64,000 bases of DNA from Sphingopyxis sp. (GTDB lineage Bacteria; Pseudomonadota; Alphaproteobacteria; Sphingomonadales; Sphingomonadaceae), in contig NZ_JAEULM010000003.1 in the NCBI RefSeq assembly GCF_016793825.1, positions 1 through 64,000 on the forward strand, given 5' to 3'. Positions 28,837 through 37,408 of the stretch are shown in pieces (the first letter of the stretch is position 1; each line of letters opens with the position of its first letter). The position numbers and the translations under genes were made by a program. The notes below the pieces were generated by a model. It worked only from the letters and a program-made list of their open reading frames with translations, made no database searches and was not told the DNA's origin.

Positions 28837-29169
28837 ATGATGCGTACCCAGGGCGAACAGTATCTCGACATCCAGGACCGGATCACCGGACAGATCGGCG
28901 CGTTGGCCGAAGCCTTGCCGCACTGCGCGCTCGCGCAGATCGTACAGTCGATCGACGACATTCGCTGCCTCGCGCGCGATCACGGCTTTGCCGCGGTCGA
29001 AACGCTGGCCAGCCGGCTGGAGTCCACGGTGGCCGGCGGCGGCTATCGCGCGGCGATCCTGACCTATCTCGACGCGATGAGCGATGCCGTCGCCGCACCG
29101 CCGGGGCCGCTGCCCGCCGCCGCGCAGGAAGCGTGGCTCGCGTCGGTTGCGATGCGACTGGGGCATTGA
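28837..29169 (+). CDS. Small all-alpha protein under a CtrA-like box (degenerate HPt-like)
   Basis: 110 aa (MMRTQGEQYLDIQDRITGQ start). It is predicted to be mostly helical. The segment SIDDIRCLARDHGFAAVETLASRLE resembles in spacing the helix of histidine phosphotransfer domains (AHxLKG...G...LxxxAxxLE), but the phospho-accepting His is absent from its normal place. No family is confidently recognised. It follows the diguanylate cyclase by 72 nt and has its own CtrA-type promoter site, so a role in cell-cycle or motility signalling is plausible but unproven. Confidence 0.6.
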   Translation: MMRTQGEQYLDIQDRITGQIGALAEALPHCALAQIVQSIDDIRCLARDHGFAAVETLASRLESTVAGGGYRAAILTYLDAMSDAVAAPPGPLPAAAQEAWLASVAMRLGH

Positions 29170-29200
29170 CGCCAAAGCGTTGATATCACAGGCATTTGCC

Positions 29201-29761
29201 ATGGACGCTATCATGCTTGCCCTTGTCGCGGTCGGTCTGGCCAACGCCGACGGACGAACGGGGATTTTCCTGTCGAACCTGCTGAACGAGCGCCGCGACC
29301 GGCGGACGATGGTCGTGATCCTGTTTGGGGCCTTTCTGGTCAATGCGGCGATTGCAGCGGCGTTCGGAGCCGTTGCGAACCGGCTGATCGGGCAGGGCGT
29401 CGTCGCGCTCCTCGTCGCGGCCGCGTTGCTTTCGGCGGCGGTGGCGTTGCTGTGGCGCGAGCGCCTGCCGGCGGACACCGCGTCGGGCGCGGCTTCGCCG
29501 ATCGGGCTGGCCGGTCGTATGCTGGTCGCGCAGTTCGGCGACCGCAGCCATTTCCTGATCGGCGCGCTTGCCGCCACCAGCGGGGCGGGCGTCTGGGCCG
29601 CCGCGGGCGGGATGATCGGCTGGGTGCTAGCGATGGTGCCATTCCTGGCCTTTGGACCGGCGCTCGCCGAACAGCGCGCGGCGCGGCTGATTCGCTGGAT
29701 TGCGGCAGCGATCCTGACGCTGTGGGGCGCGAGGACGGCCATGGGGGCTTTTGGCTTATAG
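29201..29761 (+). CDS. GDT1/UPF0016-like membrane protein with altered motifs
   Basis: 186 aa, about six hydrophobic helices in two inverted halves. The second half has AQFGDRSHFLIGALAATSG, similar to the ExGD(K/R)(T/S) cation motif of the GDT1/TMEM165 family (Mn2+/Ca2+ transport). In the first half the equivalent reads LANADGRTGIFLSNLL, so the motif is degenerate and the usual Glu is missing. It may be a diverged metal transporter. ATG 29201 has no strong ribosome site; it lies 31 nt after the preceding gene. Confidence 0.65.
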   Translation: MDAIMLALVAVGLANADGRTGIFLSNLLNERRDRRTMVVILFGAFLVNAAIAAAFGAVANRLIGQGVVALLVAAALLSAAVALLWRERLPADTASGAASPIGLAGRMLVAQFGDRSHFLIGALAATSGAGVWAAAGGMIGWVLAMVPFLAFGPALAEQRAARLIRWIAAAILTLWGARTAMGAFGL

Positions 29762-29884
29762 AGTTTTTCGTTCGATCGCCGATTCTATCATCGTTTTTGT
29801 CGATGACAGCGAGCAAAGGGTTTCATGGGCATCGGCCCGGCATCGCCCTTACATGACGGGAGCACCAGAAGAAGGAGGCTCTCC

Positions 29885-30370
29885 ATGACCACGAACACCT
29901 TGCCGGCGAACACCCGACCCGCGAACAACCATCCGGCCGTGGCCGATGCGCTCAACGGGCTGCTTGCCGACAGCTTTGCGCTGTATCTCAAGACCAAGAA
30001 TTACCACTGGCACGTCCAGGGGCCGCGCTTTCGTGAGCTGCACTTGCTGTTCGACGAGCAGGCGACGCAGATTCTCGCCACGACCGACCTGATCGCCGAG
30101 CGGGTGCGCAAGAATGGCGCGCCGACGTTGCGATCGATCGGTGATGTGGCGCGGCGCCAGTCGATTCGCGACGATGATGCGGCCGCGGTCGACGCCGACG
30201 CGATGATCCGGACGCTTGCGGGCGACAACGGGACTCTGCTTGCGCAGCTTCGGGAGGTGAAGGCGACGGCCGAAAGCGATGGCGACATCGCGACGAGCGG
30301 CCTTGTCGATGGCTGGGCGGACGAGACGCAGCAGCGCATCTGGTTTCTGGAAGCCACGCTCGGCTATTGA
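29885..30370 (+). CDS. dps: Dps-family DNA-protecting ferritin
   Basis: 161 aa from ATG 29885, preceded by a strong AAGGAGG; an upstream ATG at 29825 is rejected. The ferroxidase signature of Dps proteins is clear: LKTKNYHWHVQGPRFRELHLLFDEQ with the His/His/Asp/Glu ligands. Dps forms a 12-mer shell that oxidises Fe2+ with H2O2 and shields DNA during oxidative or starvation stress. The flexible N-terminus (TTNTLPANTRPANNHP) has a repeat-like TLPANTRPANN. A terminator follows. Confidence 0.96.
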   Translation: MTTNTLPANTRPANNHPAVADALNGLLADSFALYLKTKNYHWHVQGPRFRELHLLFDEQATQILATTDLIAERVRKNGAPTLRSIGDVARRQSIRDDDAAAVDADAMIRTLAGDNGTLLAQLREVKATAESDGDIATSGLVDGWADETQQRIWFLEATLGY

Positions 30371-30420
30371 GCCGCGAAAGGCCTCCCTCCTCCCGAGAGG
30401 GGAGGCGAGGTTCGGACAGC

Positions 30421-30447
30421 AAAAAGGGCGCCTTGCGGCGCCCTTTT
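30421..30447. terminator. Bidirectional intrinsic terminator (dps / cold-shock gene)
   Basis: A perfect 7-bp stem (GGGCGCC 30426-30432, GGCGCCC 30437-30443) with loop TTGC is flanked by AAAAA and TTTT. It serves dps on the plus strand and the convergent cold-shock gene on the minus strand. Confidence 0.85.
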
Positions 30448-30468
30448 CCTTTCAGCGATGATGATCGC

Positions 30469-31257
30469 TTATTCCTGAACCGGCTGCAGGTTCACCGCGG
30501 CGAACTTGCCGCGATCATCGACCTCGATATCGAAAGCGACGCGGTCGCCTTCCTCGAGGCCCGCCATGCCGGCGCGCTGGACGGCGCTGATGTGGACGAA
30601 GGCATCGGCCTGTCCGTCATCCCGCGCGATGAAGCCGAAACCCTTCGTCGTGTTGAAGAATTTGACCGTACCCGACGTGCGTTCGCCGGTGAGCTGGCGC
30701 CGCCCGCGGGCGCCGCCCGGACGGTCGCCACCGGGGCCGCCGCGGTCGTCGCGCTGGCGCGGAGCGAAATCCTCGATCGGCATCGGTTCGCCTTCGATCT
30801 TCAGATCGATGGCCGAGACCTTGCCATTGCGTTCGACGAGCGTGAAGCCGAGCGGCTGGCCCGAAGCAAGACCCTGAAGCCCCGCCTGTTCGACGGCGCT
30901 GATGTGGACGAAAACATCTTCGCCGCCATCGTCGCGTGCGACGAAGCCGAAACCCTTGGACGGGTTGAAGAACTTCACCGTGCCATTGCCCTCGCCGACG
31001 ACCTGCGCCGGCATGCCGCCGCCACGTCCGCCGCCGAAGCCGCCACCACCGCCGCCGAAGCCGCCGCGGTCACCGCCACCGAAACCGCCACGATCGCGGT
31101 CGCCGCCGAAACCACCACGGTCGCCGAAGCCACCGCCGCGATTGCCGCCGCCATAGCTGTCGCCGCCATAGGGTGCGGGTTCAAAGCTGTCGAAATTGCC
31201 GAAATCGTCGCGCTTGCCGCGCCCCCGCTGGCCGCGGCGATCCTTGTTGAAACTCAT
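30469..31257 (-). CDS. Double cold-shock-domain protein with Gly/Arg-rich N-terminal tail
   Basis: 262 aa. Residues 1-80 are a low-complexity tail made of Gly with Arg, Asp, Phe and Tyr, including several RGGFGG units. Two cold-shock domains follow, each with RNP1 (KGFGFV and KGFGFI) and RNP2 (VFVHIS and AFVHIS), joined by a Gly/Arg/Asp-rich linker. Two fused CSDs are usual in Alphaproteobacteria; the eukaryote-like RGG tail is less common and suggests extra RNA contacts or condensate formation (inference). The 261-nt plus/minus spacer upstream (31258-31518) holds no gene and may include a long cold-shock 5' leader. The antisense reading frame across it is a shadow of Gly-rich codons. Confidence 0.92.
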   Translation of the reverse strand: MSFNKDRRGQRGRGKRDDFGNFDSFEPAPYGGDSYGGGNRGGGFGDRGGFGGDRDRGGFGGGDRGGFGGGGGGFGGGRGGGMPAQVVGEGNGTVKFFNPSKGFGFVARDDGGEDVFVHISAVEQAGLQGLASGQPLGFTLVERNGKVSAIDLKIEGEPMPIEDFAPRQRDDRGGPGGDRPGGARGRRQLTGERTSGTVKFFNTTKGFGFIARDDGQADAFVHISAVQRAGMAGLEEGDRVAFDIEVDDRGKFAAVNLQPVQE

Positions 31258-31518
31258 AGTCTAATAGTCGCTTTCGGTCGTCCACACCCCATTGAACCGG
31301 CTCCTTGCGCCGGACGGGGACGCAGTTCACCATGGGCACAGACTCGCCCTATGCCGCTAACGGCGCAACTTATAACCTAATTATCCACAGGCTGCGAACG
31401 GAAAATTCAAGAAAGTGAAGCAGAATTTTGCACGCTTTGCCGCGCCGCACGGCCGGTTGCGGCCGGCCGGTGAATCCAGTCATTGAGCGGCAAGGCGGCT
31501 TGGCCTAAGGCGGCTTAC

Positions 31519-32136
31519 ATGACAGTCCATTTCCACGAAGAAGACCTGCCCGAGGGCGCGGTCGGGCCGGGACCGGTCGCGATCGACACCGAGACGATGG
31601 GCCTGAACCCGCTGCGCGACCGGCTGTGCCTGGTCCAGATCAGCGACGGGTCGGGCGACGAGCATCTGGTGCGTTTCAAGCCCGGCAGCCGCTATGACGC
31701 GCCGGTGCTGAAGGCGATATTGTCTGATTCTAACAGGCTGAAATTGTTTCATTTTGCGCGGTTCGACATTGCCGCACTGCAGCAGGCGCTGGGCGTGGTG
31801 ACGGCGCCCGTCTATTGCACCAAGATCGCCTCGAAGCTGGTGCGGACCTATACCGACCGCCACGGGCTCAAGGAGCTGGTGCGCGAGCTTCTGGGTCAGG
31901 ATATCTCGAAACAGCAGCAGTCGAGCGATTGGGGCGCGGCCGATCTTTCGGACGCGCAGCGCGACTATGCGGCGAGTGACGTGCGCTTTCTGCATGCGAT
32001 GAAAACCGTGCTCGATGCGCGGCTCGCGCGCGAAGGGCGTACCGAATTGGCGCAGGCCTGTTTCGACTTTCTGCCGACCCGCGCGGCGCTCGACCTCGCG
32101 GGTTGGCCCGAGGTCGATATCTTCGCCCACAGCTGA
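31519..32136 (+). CDS. RNase D-like 3'-5' exonuclease
   Basis: 205 aa from ATG 31519. It is a DEDD exonuclease: Exo I VAIDTETMGL (Asp, Glu), Exo II FHFARFDIAALQ (Asp), Exo III YAASDVRFLHAM (Tyr...Asp). It lacks the HRDC domains of full-length RNase D, as is typical for the short alphaproteobacterial type. It lies directly before lptC-lptA, a conserved alphaproteobacterial order, so could share a promoter with the LPS-transport genes. Confidence 0.93.
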   Translation: MTVHFHEEDLPEGAVGPGPVAIDTETMGLNPLRDRLCLVQISDGSGDEHLVRFKPGSRYDAPVLKAILSDSNRLKLFHFARFDIAALQQALGVVTAPVYCTKIASKLVRTYTDRHGLKELVRELLGQDISKQQQSSDWGAADLSDAQRDYAASDVRFLHAMKTVLDARLAREGRTELAQACFDFLPTRAALDLAGWPEVDIFAHS

Positions 32137-32195
32137 GTCCAGCGATTCGTCGAAGATTTTGACGCCAACGGGTTTTGATGCCGGGGTTTTGTTGA

Positions 32196-32837
32196 ATGTC
32201 CGAACGCGCAGATCATGATCGCACGATGCGCCGGATGTGGGCGGCCAGCGGGTCGAGCCACGACCGCGTCGTGCGCATCCTGCGCTTCGGTCTGCCGCTG
32301 GTGATCGGTGTGATCGCGGCCATCCTCGTCTTTTCGCCCTTTGCCCAGCGAACCGAGATCAGCTTTCTCCTCGCCAAGGACAAGGTGGCGATGGCGCAGG
32401 AACGGATGAAGGTAACGCGCGCCGAATATCGCGGTCAGGATTCGAAGGGCCAGCCGTTCGCGCTGCTCGCGGGAAGCGCGGTCCAGAAAAGCTCGGCCGA
32501 ACCGATCGTGCGGATGAGCCAGCTTTCGGGCGCGATCAAGCTGAACGACGGTCCCGCGACGATCGCCGCGATCGAAGGACAGTATAATATGGACACCGAA
32601 CAAGTATCGGTTCCGGGGACGGTCAAGGTGCGCAGCGCGAGCGGATATCGGCTCGACGCGAGCAATGTCGCGATCGACCTGAAAAGTCGCAGCCTCGCCG
32701 GGACGGGCGGGGTGAGCGGCGCATTGAATATCGGGCAATTTTCGGCCAATCAGCTATCGGCCGATCTCGACCAGCGCGTCGTGCGCCTGCAGGGCAATGC
32801 CAAGCTCAGGATCAATCAGGGAGCGCTGAAGAAATGA
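32196..32837 (+). CDS. lptC: LPS export protein LptC
   Basis: 213 aa. One N-terminal transmembrane helix (FGLPLVIGVIAAILVFSPF) followed by a periplasmic beta-jellyroll domain (MAQERMKVTRAEYRGQDSKG..., LSGAIKLNDG). LptC joins the LptBFG extractor to the LptA bridge. It overlaps lptA by 4 nt (ATGA). In sphingomonads, which make glycosphingolipids instead of LPS, the Lpt bridge presumably moves other glycolipids (inference from group knowledge). Confidence 0.9.
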   Translation: MSERADHDRTMRRMWAASGSSHDRVVRILRFGLPLVIGVIAAILVFSPFAQRTEISFLLAKDKVAMAQERMKVTRAEYRGQDSKGQPFALLAGSAVQKSSAEPIVRMSQLSGAIKLNDGPATIAAIEGQYNMDTEQVSVPGTVKVRSASGYRLDASNVAIDLKSRSLAGTGGVSGALNIGQFSANQLSADLDQRVVRLQGNAKLRINQGALKK

Positions 32838-33409
32838 AGGGGCTTTGGACCATGAAGAGCATGGCGCTCGCGGGCGCGAGCTTTGCGCTCACCAGCCTGG
32901 CGATTCTCGCGACGGGATCCGGCGCGCCCGCGCAGGCGCAGGCCCTAGCCAACCATAACAGCAATGCTCCGGTCGATTTCGACGCGGGCAGCATCGAGGT
33001 GCAGGATCGCGCCGATCGCGTCGTGCTGGCGGGCGGCGTGAAGGTCACGCAGGCCGGAATGACCGTGACCTCGCAGCGCATGACCGTCGCCTATACGCGC
33101 GCCGGCGGCACCGACGTCAACCGGCTCGACGCGACCGGCGGCGTGACGGTGGTCAAGGGGAACGAGGTCGCGAAGGGCAATGTGGCAATCTATGACCTCG
33201 ACCGGCGGCTGATCACGATGGTCGGGAATGTCCAGTTGACGCAGGGCGCGAACCGTCTGAACGGCGGGCGGCTGGTGATCGACCTTAACAGCGGCAAGGC
33301 GACGGTCGATGGCCGCGGCGCCGCGCGCGGACCCGACGGCAATCCCGTGTCGGGCGGAACGGGCGGCCGCGTCACGGGCACCTTTTCGGTACCCGAAAGA
33401 AAGCAGTAA
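32834..33409 (+). CDS. lptA: LPS transport periplasmic protein LptA
   Basis: 191 aa with a signal peptide (MKSMALAGASFALTSLAILATG) and an OstA/LptA beta-jellyroll: VDFDAGSIEVQDRADRVVLAGGVKVTQ, MTVTSQRMTVAY, NRLDATGGVTVVKGNEVAKGNVAIYD. It forms the periplasmic bridge with LptC. Start at ATG 32834, overlapping lptC. The usual downstream lptB ATPase is not present here. Confidence 0.92.
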   Translation: MKGLWTMKSMALAGASFALTSLAILATGSGAPAQAQALANHNSNAPVDFDAGSIEVQDRADRVVLAGGVKVTQAGMTVTSQRMTVAYTRAGGTDVNRLDATGGVTVVKGNEVAKGNVAIYDLDRRLITMVGNVQLTQGANRLNGGRLVIDLNSGKATVDGRGAARGPDGNPVSGGTGGRVTGTFSVPERKQ

Positions 33410-33779
33410 CCCTAAAATTTAAGCTTTGCGAAAGGCCGCGCCGCGATCCTCGTCTTTGGGGACCAGACCCATTTGCGGTGCCGGGGGGCGGCCGCGCGAG
33501 CAAGGCGTCCCCATGCGATATTCCCCCCTGCTTCCCACCCGCCGTCCGGTCTTTGGCCGCCGCCAGCACGACGCCATTGCATCTTCCGAGCCGGCACCCG
33601 TCGAACCGACGCGCGAGGAGCGTCGCTTGCTCGACCGCATCATCAGTCATCTGGGGCAGTCCAAGGCGCGCTGAGCGATCCGCTGCGCGCGGACTGCCGG
33701 GATAAGGATATCTCTGTCGCCAAGGTCATTCAGGCGAAACGCTTGGCCTGCGCCCCGTCCGCTCCTACATGGGCGTTTC
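33410..33779. other. 370-nt gap between lptA and the Atm1 gene
   Basis: No recognised gene lies in this stretch. It contains one possible small frame (33513-33674) with an AAGGCG site upstream and, near 33700, a GATAAGGATATCTC stretch that could be the promoter area for the exporter gene. No terminator-like hairpin with a T-run is seen after lptA. Confidence 0.5.
33513..33674 (+). CDS. Possible 53-aa basic protein
   Basis: ATG 33513 opens a 53-codon frame (MRYSPLLPTRRPVFGRRQHD...) ending with a helix-like REERRLLDRIISHLGQSKAR. The Arg/Lys content is high. No family is recognised. An AAGGCG sequence lies about nine bases upstream. Frames of this length are common by chance in GC-rich DNA, so it is only a candidate. 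Confidence 0.3.
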   Translation: MRYSPLLPTRRPVFGRRQHDAIASSEPAPVEPTREERRLLDRIISHLGQSKAR

Positions 33780-35591
33780 ATGCCGCCCCAGACGCCCTCA
33801 TCGGGAACGACCCGCGAACCGCCGATCCTGGCGACGCTGAAGCGGTTCCTCCCCTATCTCTGGCCCGCGGGACAGACGGGGCACAAGGTCCGCATCGTCC
33901 TTGCCGCGCTGATCGTGCTCGCGTCGAAGGGCGTCCAGATCTCGATGGGCTTTCTCTATGGCGCCGCGATCGACCGGATGGCGCCGGGGATGGAAGCGGG
34001 CGCCGCGCTCGCGATCGGGCTGGTCGTCGCTTATGCCGGCGCGCGCTTTGCGGGGGTGCTGTTCGATAATCTTCGCAACGTGGTGTTCGAGCGCGTCGGG
34101 CAGGACGCGACCCGCGAACTGGCTATCGCGACCTTCACGCATCTGCACGCGCTGTCGCTGCGCTTTCACCTCGCACGGCGGACGGGTGAAGTGACCAAGG
34201 TGATCGAGCGGGGCACCAAGAGCATCGACACGATGCTGTATTTCCTGCTGTTCAACATCGCGCCCACGCTGATCGAACTGGTCGCGGTGATCGCGATCTT
34301 CTGGAGCAAATTCAGTGCGGGGCTGGCGGGCGCGACGGCGCTGATGGTGATCGTCTATATCATCTTCACGCGCACGGTGACCGACTGGCGCACCGCGCTC
34401 CGCACGCGGATGAACGACCTCGACACGCTGACCGTCGGGCGCAGCGTCGACAGCCTGCTCAATTACGAAACGGTCAAATATTTCGGCGCCGAAGACCGCG
34501 AAGCGGCGCGCTACCGCGACGTTGCCGATCAATATGCGCGCGCGGCGGTGAAGAGTGAGAACAGCCTGGCCTGGCTCAATGTCGGGCAGAGCTTCATCAC
34601 TAACGCCGCGATGGCCGGGGCGATGGCGTACACCGTCTGGGGCTGGTCGCAGGGCGAATACAAGGTCGGCGACGTCGTGCTGGTCAATACGTTGCTCGCA
34701 CAGCTTTTCCGCCCGCTCGATCTGCTCGGCATGGTCTATCGCACCATCCGGCAGGGACTGATCGACATGGAAGCGATGTTCCGCCTGATCGATACTCCGC
34801 CGGAGATTCGCGACATCCCGGATGCCTGGCCGCTGGTGGTGAGTGGCGGCGCGGTGGCGTTCGAGAGTGTCGTTTTCGGTTATGAACCCGACCGAACGAT
34901 CCTGAATGGCGTCAGCTTCGCGGCGGGGGCGGGCGAGACGCTGGCGATCGTCGGGCCGTCGGGGGCGGGCAAGTCGACGATCGCGCGGCTGCTCTATCGC
35001 TTCTACGATCCGCAGGGCGGACGGATCACGATCGACGGGCAGGATATCGCGCGGGTGACGCAGCAAAGCCTGCGCGCCGAGATCGGTATCGTCCCGCAGG
35101 ATACGGTGCTGTTCAACGATTCGATCGGCTATAACATCGCCTATGGCCGCGCCGATGCGAGCGCTGACGCGATCGCGGCTGCCGCCGAGGGGGCAGCGAT
35201 CGACGGCTTCATCGCGATGCTGCCGCAAGGGTATGAGACCGAGGTCGGCGAACGCGGGCTCAAGCTGTCGGGCGGCGAAAAGCAGCGGGTGGCGATCGCG
35301 CGCACCCTCCTCAAGAATCCGCCGATCCTGATCCTCGACGAAGCGACGAGCGCGCTCGACAGCCGCACGGAGGCGGCGATTCAGGATACGCTCGACCGCA
35401 TTGCCGAGCGCCGTACGACACTGGTCATCGCGCACCGTCTGTCGACGGTGGTGAACGCCGACCGGATTGTCGTGCTCGAAAAAGGGCGCGTCGCCGAGAC
35501 CGGGACGCACGACCAGCTTCTGGCGATGCACGGGCTCTACGCCGACATGTGGGCGCGCCAGCAGGCGGAGAAGGAAGAGGGGACGGTCTAA
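33780..35591 (+). CDS. Atm1/ABCB7-type ABC exporter
   Basis: 603 aa half-transporter: an N-terminal six-helix exporter domain (from about 25 to 320) and a C-terminal nucleotide-binding domain with Walker A GPSGAGKSTIARLLYRFYDP, signature LSGGEKQRVAIART, Walker B ILILDEATSALD and the switch His (IAHRLSTV). Homologues include NaAtm1 of Novosphingobium, which exports glutathione and glutathione-metal complexes, and mitochondrial Atm1, involved in Fe-S cluster export. A role in heavy-metal detoxification is likely. ATG 33780 is used. Confidence 0.93.
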   Translation: MPPQTPSSGTTREPPILATLKRFLPYLWPAGQTGHKVRIVLAALIVLASKGVQISMGFLYGAAIDRMAPGMEAGAALAIGLVVAYAGARFAGVLFDNLRNVVFERVGQDATRELAIATFTHLHALSLRFHLARRTGEVTKVIERGTKSIDTMLYFLLFNIAPTLIELVAVIAIFWSKFSAGLAGATALMVIVYIIFTRTVTDWRTALRTRMNDLDTLTVGRSVDSLLNYETVKYFGAEDREAARYRDVADQYARAAVKSENSLAWLNVGQSFITNAAMAGAMAYTVWGWSQGEYKVGDVVLVNTLLAQLFRPLDLLGMVYRTIRQGLIDMEAMFRLIDTPPEIRDIPDAWPLVVSGGAVAFESVVFGYEPDRTILNGVSFAAGAGETLAIVGPSGAGKSTIARLLYRFYDPQGGRITIDGQDIARVTQQSLRAEIGIVPQDTVLFNDSIGYNIAYGRADASADAIAAAAEGAAIDGFIAMLPQGYETEVGERGLKLSGGEKQRVAIARTLLKNPPILILDEATSALDSRTEAAIQDTLDRIAERRTTLVIAHRLSTVVNADRIVVLEKGRVAETGTHDQLLAMHGLYADMWARQQAEKEEGTV

Positions 35592-35700
35592 GAGACCGTT
35601 CTTTGCCCAGTCCGCCCTCACATTCAGCACCGGGCAACCAATCGCAACAAAATCACTTGGGTTGCTTGACCATGCGCGCCTGCGCCCTTTACGCTGCCCT

Positions 35701-37338
35701 ATGCCGCACGACACCACCCTGATCGGTACCTTGGTTGCCGGCCTTGGCGTTGCCTTCCTGATGGGGGCGCTCGCGCATCGTCTGCGGATTTCGCCGATCG
35801 CGGGCTATCTGCTCGCGGGCACCCTGGTCGGACCGTTCACCCCGGGGTTTGTCGCCGATACCGGGCTCGCGCTCCAACTCGCGGAAATCGGCGTGATCCT
35901 GCTGATGTTCGGGGTCGGGCTGCATTTTTCGCTGAAGGATCTGTTGTCGGTACGGCGCATCGCGGTGCCGGGTGCGATCGTACAGATTGCGGTGGCGACC
36001 GCACTCGGCACCGCGCTGGGGCTGTGGCTCGGCTGGCCCTTTGCCGGCAGCCTGATCTTTGGCCTCGCGCTGTCGGTCGCGAGCACGGTGGTGCTGTTGC
36101 GGGCGCTGCAGGCACGCGACATGGTCGAGACCGAGAAGGGGCGCATCGCGGTCGGATGGCTGATCGTCGAAGATCTGGCGATGGTGCTCGCGCTGGTGCT
36201 GTTGCCCGCGATGTTCGGGTCGCGCGGCGATGAAGGCGGCAGCGCCGGACTGTTTCAGTCGGCAGGGATCGTGCTGGTCAAGGTCGTCGGCTTCGTGGCC
36301 TTCATGCTCGTCGTGGCGCGGCGGATATTGCCCGCGGTGCTGCACTGGGTCGCGCATTCGGGTTCGCGCGAGCTGTTCCGCCTTGCCGTGCTGGCGATCG
36401 CGCTGGGGGTCGCGTTCGGCGCGGCGGTGGTATTCGACGTGAGCTTTGCGCTCGGTGCCTTCTTTGCCGGGATGATCCTGGGCGAGACGCAATTGAGCCG
36501 CCGCGCGGCGGAGGAGACGCTGCCGCTGCGCGACGCCTTCGCGGTGCTGTTCTTCGTGTCGGTGGGAATGTTGTTCGACCCGAAGGTGCTGGTCGAGCAG
36601 CCGCTGCCGTTGATCGCGACGGTGGCGATCATCGTCGTCGGCAAGTCGTTCGCGGCCTATGCGATCGTCCGCGCCTTCGGCCATCCGAACCAGACCGCGA
36701 TGACGATCGCGGTCAGCCTCGCGCAGATCGGCGAATTCTCGTTCATCCTCGCCGGACTCGGCGTCGGGCTGAAGGTGATGCCGTCCGAGGCGCGCGACCT
36801 GATCCTGGCAGGGTCGATCCTGTCGATCCTCCTCAACCCGATCCTCTTCACGCTGATGGTCCGTCGCATCCGGGCCGGGGAGGCGTCCGAAGCCGGCACC
36901 GATGTCGCCGCCGCCGCGGTCCCGGCGGGCCCCGGCGTGGTGCTGATCGGCTATGGCCGTGTCGGCAGCCATATCGGCGGCCTGATCTGCGGACGAGGTG
37001 AGCGGCTGACGGTGATCGAGGACCAGAAGGATATGGCCGCCGCGGCCGAAGCGGCGGGCGCGACCGTCATCATCGGCGATGCGACGAAGGAGAGCGTGTT
37101 GCGCAAAGCCGGGCTCGACACCGCTCGCACGCTGCTTGTCGCGATTCCCGAGGGGGCGGAAGCCGGCGCGATCGTCCGCCGCGCACGGGCGATCAACCCG
37201 AAGCTTGTCATCGTCGCGCGCGCGCATTCGGACGAGGAGGTCGCCGATCTGGCGCGGCGCGGCGCCGATCATGTCGTGATGGCCGAGCGCGAGACCGCCG
37301 CGCGAATGACGGAAAGAGCGATGCTGGCAGGGGCGTGA
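35701..37338 (+). CDS. CPA2-family cation/proton antiporter with TrkA-N domain (YbaL/Kef-like)
   Basis: 545 aa from ATG 35701. About twelve helices of the Na+/H+ exchanger fold (HRLRISPIAGYLLAGTLVGPFTPGF, LAEIGVILLMFGVGLHFSLKDL, YSTxx-like core) are followed by a cytosolic Rossmann TrkA-N domain starting VVLIGYGRVGSHIGG. The domain order matches YbaL/KefB. Such proteins are K+/H+ antiporters gated by nucleotides or glutathione adducts. The neighbouring Atm1-type exporter also deals with glutathione conjugates, which may not be a coincidence (inference). Confidence 0.93.
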   Translation: MPHDTTLIGTLVAGLGVAFLMGALAHRLRISPIAGYLLAGTLVGPFTPGFVADTGLALQLAEIGVILLMFGVGLHFSLKDLLSVRRIAVPGAIVQIAVATALGTALGLWLGWPFAGSLIFGLALSVASTVVLLRALQARDMVETEKGRIAVGWLIVEDLAMVLALVLLPAMFGSRGDEGGSAGLFQSAGIVLVKVVGFVAFMLVVARRILPAVLHWVAHSGSRELFRLAVLAIALGVAFGAAVVFDVSFALGAFFAGMILGETQLSRRAAEETLPLRDAFAVLFFVSVGMLFDPKVLVEQPLPLIATVAIIVVGKSFAAYAIVRAFGHPNQTAMTIAVSLAQIGEFSFILAGLGVGLKVMPSEARDLILAGSILSILLNPILFTLMVRRIRAGEASEAGTDVAAAAVPAGPGVVLIGYGRVGSHIGGLICGRGERLTVIEDQKDMAAAAEAAGATVIIGDATKESVLRKAGLDTARTLLVAIPEGAEAGAIVRRARAINPKLVIVARAHSDEEVADLARRGADHVVMAERETAARMTERAMLAGA

Positions 37339-37408
37339 TGCCATGTGCTGCCGGGGGTGACGGATAGGGCTTCCCCCGCTTCGCCATCTTCCCTATCGCG
37401 GCCTCGCA

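Noticed and set aside
30381-30415. CCTCCC...GGGGAGG hairpin after dps as another DUF559-type repeat
   Set aside because: Sequence differs from the DUF559 repeat arms and it has no inverse partner; ordinary 3' hairpin.
30367-31380. Ala/Thr-rich plus-strand frame opposite the cold-shock gene
   Set aside because: Product of Gly-repeat codons read in antisense; no ribosome site.
33798-35717. 639-codon minus-strand frame opposite the Atm1 exporter
   Set aside because: Antisense shadow, arginine-rich low-complexity product.
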